Shown here: positions 58,309 through 64,000 of the stretch, piece by piece
How the letters are laid out: every line of letters starts with the position of its first letter
How positions within the stretch are numbered: position 1 is the first letter of the stretch
Assembly (NCBI RefSeq): GCF_024868665.1
Contig: NC_079895.1
Coordinates: 9,380,569 to 9,444,568, forward strand
Direction: 5' to 3'
Length of the DNA stretch: 64,000 nt
DNA from: Triplophysa rosa
Taxonomy: Eukaryota > Chordata > Actinopteri > Cypriniformes > Nemacheilidae
The notes under the pieces: generated by a model
What the model was told of the DNA's origin: nothing
The model's input: the letters and a program-made list of their open reading frames with translations, nothing else
The model's database searches: none
Program-made: the position numbers and the translations under genes

Positions 58309-58496
58309 ATATAGACCACTTCGCAAGAAGTAAACACTGGTCCAGCAGCACTGAACATATTCGTTTAACATTTTGATTCACTTATAAACGTCCTGTTGGT
58401 TGTATTCTGTTCAAACATTTGAGCAGTGTTAAAAAACTAAAAACAGGAAGCTCTTCCAGACCAGCGTTGTTTATACATTTTCCGAAGTGGTCTATA
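58309..58496. mobile_element. 188-bp inverted-repeat MITE (TATAGACCACTTCG ends)
   Basis: TATATAGACCACTTCGCAAG then AAGTAAACACTGGTCC at the left is inverted at the right as CCAGACCAGCGTTGTTTATA then CATTTTCCGAAGTGGTCTAT. Arms are about 38 nt with a few mismatches. Flanking TA suggests a TA target, so a Tc1/mariner-type MITE is possible. No other copy was noticed in the window. Confidence 0.7.
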
Positions 58497-60355
58497 GATT
58501 TAAGAAATCAAAACAGAATAAGCACAGAAGTTACACGACAACACATATTGTACACAATACACACTGAACCCTGCCAAGCACCCTCTGCGTTATTTTGGGA
58601 AATGACTGAAATGGGTTGCTAGTTTTAAGTGGTTGCTGGTCTCTGGATATGGCACAGGTCACTTCTGCAAAGTGGGATTATTTTGCCTGTTTTATTGCGT
58701 GCCAGAAGTAATCATCAAAAGTAACTATACACCTCTCCTCAATAAGCTGAAGTTTAATACTTCGAGTTAGTGATATGGACAAACCCTATTACACCAAGCA
58801 TAAAATCGGTTAGCCTCACACTTAGTCACTTAGTAGCAATTAAGGGAAAAGTCAAAACTTTAATACAAACGCATCTGCCCAAAACACATGTATTTTGAAC
58901 CTTCATTTCATCTGAAATATTACATGTAAATTGCTCAGGCTCTCGACCATTTTCAGTAGGCATCCATGTTTTATCTCCACCATGAACACACGCTTGTCTA
59001 CCAAATGCATCTCCAGCATTTACGCGCTGCAGCATCTCAAGCATTTATCTAAATCACCGATAATAGCCAGTTACTACATTTAAATCTTTCTGTTCAGTCT
59101 CCTTTGTTTTTCTTTCACAGTGTCTCTCTGTACTCCTGCCCTTTCTTTCCGCCTCTGCAGACTCCTGCAGGGCCTGGTTTCCTTAGTCCTGTTGGGCTTT
59201 GTATGGTCCAGACTGGCATATGCATGTGTGTGTGTTTGGGAGGGGGCTGAGATTGCTGTAATTACCCAGACTTACCTGTTCATTAAGCGCACAGTTGGAC
59301 CCCCGCTCATAAGCATTTAGAAACCAATTGAAGCGACGCGGGCCATTAACAACTCCTGTAATACGAGAGATGGAGAGCGGAGAAGAAAAAATGAAAAGGA
59401 GTCAACATAATGATGAAAGATAAATGGCATAAAGACATTGTGTGCTAATCACACAGGCCTCTTCTCTATCCCAGCAAGTGATGCTGGATGCAGAAGAGAA
59501 AGTAAAGATGGTACATAGAGAGGAGAGGAGAGGAGAGGAGAGGAGAAGAGAAGAGAAGAGAAGAGAAGAGAAGAGAAGAGAAGAGAAGAGAAGAGAAGAG
59601 AAGAGCTAATGAGAATCTATGAGAAGTAACACAAGTGAGTGGCCAAAAAAAGAAGAAAAGGTAAATGACAGGAGGATAATGAAACTTGCAGTAGGAAGCT
59701 GATGTGTGTGAATGAGAGTGATTATGACACAATGGCTCTCGGTGTGCTGTCTGATTACACAGGTATCCTCTCATCAGTAGGGGGTGGAGTTCAGCCCACA
59801 GGGCCACCAGAGGGGGGATCACTTTCACACATATGATACCGAGAGACAATTACACTATTCCTTCTCCAAACAACTCGCAACTCAACTCTTAAACGCTTAA
59901 ACAATAGGCAATGATTTCATACTTCATAGACAGCCACAAGGAATCATTTCTCTTATCTAACAGCTTAGAAAAAATATATATATATATATATATACCTTCT
60001 TAGCTTTGTCTGCTGTCTTATAGAGGTCAAAGTTTGATCTGTCAGCCAGTTTCAACTTTGCATGAAATAATACAAAGTGCTTGGATGAGGGCTGGGACTA
60101 AAGAACTAGCCAGGGATAATTCCAGGTTGAAAAAAAAACAGTATTTGCAGAAAGTGGAAAGGAAAGTATAGCAAAGGAAGCTGTTCAGTAAAAAATATAT
60201 ATTTTCAATGAGAGGTGCAGTTTGAACTTAACCCCTTCACAATCCCATAACACTGCCACAAATCTGCAAAAAGGAATATGATAAAACTGTAATTATGAGG
60301 ACTGTATGCAAAAAGCCATCCCATGGCACCCTAAAGAACATTGTCTGTTTCTTAC
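58497..60355. other. Intergenic or intronic, with pentanucleotide microsatellite
   Basis: If the minus-strand exon at 60356 is real, this would be part of its downstream intron. An island at about 59150-59480 is clean and GC-balanced. A pentanucleotide array lies at 59517-59605 and a (TA)n tract at about 59974-59994. No further exon of the minus-strand gene could be recognised. Confidence 0.35.
59517..59605. repeat. Pentanucleotide microsatellite (AGGAG then AAGAG)
   Basis: About five AGGAG units pass abruptly into about twelve AAGAG units in the same phase. A single G-to-A change spread through one half of the array. The all-purine strand can form triplex-type structures. Confidence 0.95.
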
Positions 60356-60521
60356 CCCAAGGTGGCGGGGGTACGATGTCAGCACCTTTTCTTCCTATAT
60401 TTGGCTTTGACAGCAGGTCCACAAGTCGAATGGCCCTCTGGAAAAAGTCCCTGTGCTCCCTGCCAGTCCATCCTTGATGCTTTGATGCTATTGTGATTCT
60501 GTCAAAACCAGGTCGAGACAT
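60356..60521 (-). CDS. Putative coding exon of an unrecognised gene
   Basis: On the minus strand the frame reads MSRPGFDRITIASKHQGWTG, REHRDFFQRAIRLVDLLSKP and NIGRKGADIVPPPPWG. It ends at a consensus donor TTGGG|gtaaga (60356/60355, phase 1). Either ATG 60521 is the start with a non-coding first exon upstream, or an acceptor at 60499 (cctggttttgacag) starts the exon at ITIAS. The charged amphipathic segment and the proline run before the donor look like genuine protein. I cannot name it. A donor (AATAAGG|gtaagt) at 61350 on the same strand could be the end of the upstream non-coding exon. Confidence 0.5.
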
Positions 60522-61349
60522 ATATGACAATGAACCTCATCATGACATTTATCGAAATGCACAAGTATAGGACAATACATAATGCAATTGACTGCATATA
60601 ATAGTTCTTCAGTTTCATTTTTCCTCAAGGGACGTTTATGAAAGTAACAAAACATCATTTATATGGAGGAAAGCGAGGCTGTTAATAATGTGTCATAGCT
60701 TAGAGAGGAAACACAACATCGTGGAAAGAAACTTTGCATGCCAAACTTTTCAATCACGCTTCATCAGTCCTCCTGCGCCATCTTTAATACGTCTCAGATA
60801 ATGGCCTTGGTAATTGGTCACAGCGCGCTCGATTGGGAGGAAACATGCCGCGCTATTGTCCCCGTCCCTTTTGTTGTGGTTAAAAAGAGGGGAAAAATAA
60901 GATGCAATTTAGACACTTTTAAGAGGTGATCATTTCTCGCGCTTTTTCCCTCTTCTCCGCCAAAATCACAGTGAAATTGCTGCCTCAGGAAGACTGTAAT
61001 TAAACTCAAAGTGGCTCTCCTCTGAGCTAAAATTAACAGGGCCCTATTAGCGTTGAGAAGCGCAACGCCATCGATGGTGAGCGCCTTTGGTTAAAAAACG
61101 TTCCGGTGATGTGACTTGCTGTGAGAATCCGACAATAACGAAACGAAACGCAACGCTCAAGCTGCTAATGGTTAAGTTAGCTGTTTTAACGCTAGCTGTG
61201 TCAAGGATTTGATTGCTCTCACCGCTGTTAAGTAAAAGTCGCCCATTAAGCGTAACGTTGCTTAACTTTTCTTCGAGGTCGACAATACGTGCGACTCTCC
61301 AAGGTTGTCAAAATAGTTCACACAAAACTAAAGTTCTGTCATAACTTAC
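60522..61349. other. Putative first intron of the minus-strand gene
   Basis: AT-rich near 60560-60700, then increasingly CpG-containing from about 60740 (acagcgcgctcgattgggag, gcgttgagaagcgcaacgcc) toward the promoter-like segment. Repeat-free. Possible intronic enhancer at about 60740-61080. Confidence 0.3.
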
Positions 61350-61990
61350 CCTTATTGTAAACGTAGGTGATTGAGATATAAAATTGACGTCACTTTATCT
61401 GTAACGTTACAGGATACAAACTGTTGAACGTGCATCCGTTACGTCTTCTGAAACGAAACAATATCGTTAAAAGACTCCTTTTTAGCAAATTTAACGAAAA
61501 CCAAGTAGAATATTCGTGCTAAAAATTACAACAAGGCTGCCTGTCGGTTCGTCAGCAACTTTAAATCTAGTTGATTCTTGCGTGTCTCGTGGCCGCGAAA
61601 TATATCGCAGCAAGAGTCATTCACTGATCTGAGGCGAAGAGCAGGTGCACATACAGGTATGCTTCGCAGTACACCGAAAATATGAAGATTTGAGGCAGCC
61701 ATGCTCCTCATTTATTTTTGAGCCCAGTGTCCACCCCGTGGGTATTTAAGAGCTTCAGAATGTCTTTAAAAAGTACTCTCTCGTGGCCTGCCCTTATTCT
61801 GAAGCGCAAAAGGCTGATCTGCGCATGCTCCTGATACAAACCAGCAGCTGGCAGATGTTCGCTATATCAAATTCAAAAGCTTTTATATTCATTTTATAGA
61901 TTTTCTGAATACAGCCCTAGTTTACAGTAGCTTTTGACTTTTCCAGAAGGCACCAGAGTGGATATTCACGTTTCTTCTCTTGCTCTGCAG
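61350..61990. promoter_or_regulatory. CpG-rich candidate bidirectional promoter
   Basis: CpG density is far above the window average (gaaacgaaacgcaacgctca lies just outside; inside are tggccgcgaaatatatcgca, ttcgtgc, cttcgcagtacaccg). A minus-strand donor lies at 61350/61349, a minus-strand ATG at 61702, a TATA-like gtatttaag at 61742, and a plus-strand ATG exon immediately to the right. The two putative genes would start head to head within about 300-650 bp. Confidence 0.4.
61526..61702 (-). CDS. Small minus-strand ORF with mitochondrial-presequence-like N-terminus
   Basis: ATG at 61702 has a good context (ggagcATGG) and opens MAASNLHIFGVLRSIPVCAP then ALRLRS. It is Arg/Ser/Leu-rich without acidic residues, as in mitochondrial targeting peptides. 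The frame ends at 61526 after 58 codons. Donor-like sites within it (CCT|gtatgt, TCA|gtgaat) are phase 0 and would not fit the phase-2 entry needed if the 60498 acceptor is used. It may therefore be an upstream ORF, an alternative first exon or chance. Confidence 0.25.
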   Translation of the reverse strand: MAASNLHIFGVLRSIPVCAPALRLRSVNDSCCDIFRGHETRKNQLDLKLLTNRQAALL

Positions 61991-62016
61991 TTGTGTGTCA
62001 CTGTCTCCACCATGAG
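61991..62016 (+). CDS. Tiny 5' exon with start codon (ATG 62012)
   Basis: An excellent acceptor (tttcttctcttgctctgcag) is followed by 26 nt ending CCACCATGAG|gtgagt. That gives a strong Kozak start and consensus donor five nucleotides later. The next plausible acceptor in phase is 62850 (cccgttttcag), giving MR then YTDPLGAGPRV. The upstream non-coding exon would lie in the CpG-rich segment; a donor-like CAG|gtatgc is at 61656. Gene identity unknown. Confidence 0.4.
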
Positions 62017-62850
62017 GTGAGTTTGCTAACAACATGATGTGCGCTCGTTCATTTAAATCTAAATTCATGCACTGTGCAGCCGTATTGATGTATTTAGATG
62101 ATTAAAAAAAGTAGAAACGGCTCCCTCTGCTGGACAACTTAAGGCACTACTGATACAGTTGCATCATAAAAATGTTAAATGATCAGGATAAACGTATTTT
62201 AAACAATTAGATCCAACTTATGGTATTAAGAGCTATTGATAAGAGACAAAAGTTAGAAGTAACATAAGCGACAGTCAGTAAAAGATAGCTTTATTTAGTC
62301 TGGGGCACATCTGTGTTACATCAACTTGATAATGTTATAAAATACCAATCAACATTTTGAAATAAAAGCAATGTTGCTTTGAAATTTGCTCTGTTCAGCG
62401 CACACTTGTCACTTTTAATAAATACTCTGTTTATACAAGAACAACAATTGCTAACAAGTATGCAAAAAAACATTATTTTTAAAGTTAGAAAAACAACAAA
62501 CACAGAGGATAGTAACCACACAAATAAAAAGCAGAACAGCAAATTAAGACAGCTGGATTAATGCTTCTCATTAGACTAGTCATTATGTTTAATGTCAAAC
62601 GTCAGAGTAATATTGCACCATGTAAGACTACTACCTAATACTGCAGGAATCAATGGACTGGTTCAATTAGATTGCTCTGTTTAGTTTAAAGTGCAGCTCA
62701 CTGGGGTTTGTTTTGTTTGTCATTGACCCTTGAGGATATGACACACTGAACTTGCTTTTAAGAATAATTGTACCTGTCTAAACTGAAACTCATTTCACCT
62801 CTATGATTAGTCTCAAGAGCCATCAAAACCCGTTTTTGGCCCGTTTTCAG
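62017..62850 (+). other. Putative first coding intron of the plus-strand gene
   Basis: Begins gtgagtttgc and ends cccgttttcag. AT-rich and repeat-poor. The minus-strand open frame at 62321-62542 is Leu/Phe-rich simple AT-rich translation and not credible as a gene. Confidence 0.3.
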
Positions 62851-62885
62851 GTACACAGATCCTCTGGGTGCTGGTCCAAGGGTTG
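62851..62885 (+). CDS. Possible second coding exon of the plus-strand gene
   Basis: After acceptor cccgttttcag the 35 nt continue the ATGAG start in frame as TDPLGAGPRV. A donor-like ggttg|gtgtaa follows at 62886. The donor is weak, so the exon could run further (the frame stays open to a TAG near 62975). Very short, so confidence is low. Confidence 0.28.
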
Positions 62886-64000
62886 GTGTAACGGTTGCAT
62901 GTCTTGCACACACTTGCATACATTTTATTATTTTAAAGGGGATGTTTGTGCTTGCTAGGTTTGCAATGGAAACTTAGTTTTTAGTTTAAAGCTATATCGT
63001 CTAAAGTTTGTGGGTGTTTTCCTCTTCAGCAAATGTTTTGTTATTTAAGGAACACTTATGGAGTCAGCACACATTCAGTTCAGACACCTTCATAGTCGCA
63101 GGACAACCCCTAGGCAAAAAAAGTGGGACAAATTTTAGGAAGAGAGAGCATACAACATATGGCCCCTCTCTGGAACAGCTCTGATCCTCTGTGATAAAGA
63201 AATGACAAGATAAAGACGGACAAATGAACAGTTAATGTAAAATCACATAAAAAGGTTTAAAAATAGATTAAAAACAGTGTGTAAAAGGTTGTGGAGACGA
63301 CACAAGACAACAGAAAGTGAAAATGTTATGCCTCGTCTTTTTCATTCAATTTTACACATATAATATATGAACTGTTGTGAATCTTTAATTCACAACATAT
63401 ATGATCATTTGGTATTCACATCAAAATGAAACATTTCACTCTCTCAACAAGAGTTTGACATCAATCAATAGTAGGGTTATTCCATTTAAACACGACCACA
63501 TGAACAGCTCGGGCGACTGAGAGATTGGTCACATTCAGAACATGTACCATGTCTTAAAAGCATTTACATTAGCACCCTCACGTTCATACACTGTACTACT
63601 ATGCACACTTCTATGTCTATCATAGGACAAAAATATATATTTTATATTATATCTCACAAGTCTATTCTGTTACTCTTATGGAAAGAAAAGTTGCAAACAT
63701 CAAGAATAATAAAAACTAGTCTATTGTAAGTGTGGCAGCAGTAGAGACAATACTGCCACTGTCTATCACAAAACTGTCAAGTGTTACATAATGCAATATA
63801 AGACATTAATTAAAATTTGATCCTCTTAAGTTTTTGAATCAGTTATTGTTTGATCAAAGAACAGGCATTCTTGTCATGTTAAGTACCATTTTTGGCAATG
63901 TTCTCACAATATAGCGAAGACCATTCCAGTGGATTCAATTTCCCATAATTCAGAAGCCATACAAGCCAAGGAATCTGTATTGAAAATGATGTTGACCTCT
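62886..64000. other. Right edge: intronic or intergenic, no feature seen
   Basis: AT-rich unique sequence. No exon, transposon terminus or island could be supported. If the plus-strand gene is real, this is probably its next intron. Confidence 0.4.

Noticed and set aside
59466..59849. 127-codon minus-strand frame
   Set aside because: Half of it is translated pentanucleotide microsatellite (LLFSS repeats).

Overview
This window is vertebrate nuclear DNA, almost certainly from a ray-finned fish and most likely a cyprinid (inference). It has long introns with GT-AG boundaries, many short non-autonomous DNA transposons with TTAA or 8-bp target duplications, CA/GA microsatellites and very low coding density. 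No bacterial or viral gene layout is present.

Positions 1-12,824 (+ strand) hold the 3' half of satb2, the chromatin organiser with two CUT domains and a divergent homeodomain. Five coding exons are readable: 1-308 (cut by the window edge), 765-977, 2770-2922, 7185-7379 and 12204-12824. All four introns are phase 0 with GT..AG ends. The sequence matches SATB2 better than SATB1, for example in the motifs [19 protein letters not shown] and [18 protein letters not shown]. Introns 2-4 carry transposon debris: a LINE-like fragment at 1324-1410, a GC-rich repeat at 2340-2675, a three-level nest of elements at 4728-6775, and a 435-bp inverted-repeat element at 8903-9337.

Positions 12,825-16,745 look like a long 3' UTR or downstream region. 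It ends at a good poly(A) signal (16728-16733). Just before that signal is a small reading frame for a single-pass membrane microprotein (16417-16593) that I do not recognise.

Positions 16,746-60,000 are mostly non-coding and resemble the gene desert 3' of SATB2 in other vertebrates, where long-range enhancers are known. Repeat-free, GC-richer islands with homeodomain-type ATTA cores (for example around 25,300, 28,300, 30,500, 33,500, 38,100, 39,300 and 47,700) are candidate conserved enhancers. Between them lie a hAT-type element with a perfect 8-bp target duplication (34690-35181), several TTAA-flanked elements, three copies of one short palindromic element, a Tc1/mariner relic (55609-56456) and two coding-frame minisatellites. 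Around 43,620-44,470 there is a CpG-rich promoter-like stretch with an ETS site, a short open first exon and a donor site. An assembly N follows directly, and after it comes a 171-bp near-copy of sequence 1.1 kb upstream. A gene fragment and an assembly problem therefore coincide there.

Positions 60,356-62,900 look like the divergent start of two further genes around a CpG-rich segment. On the - strand there is a convincing exon (60356-60521) and a possible mitochondrial-type N-terminus (61526-61702). On the + strand there is a tiny ATG-bearing exon (61991-62016) that could splice to 62851. I could not name either gene.
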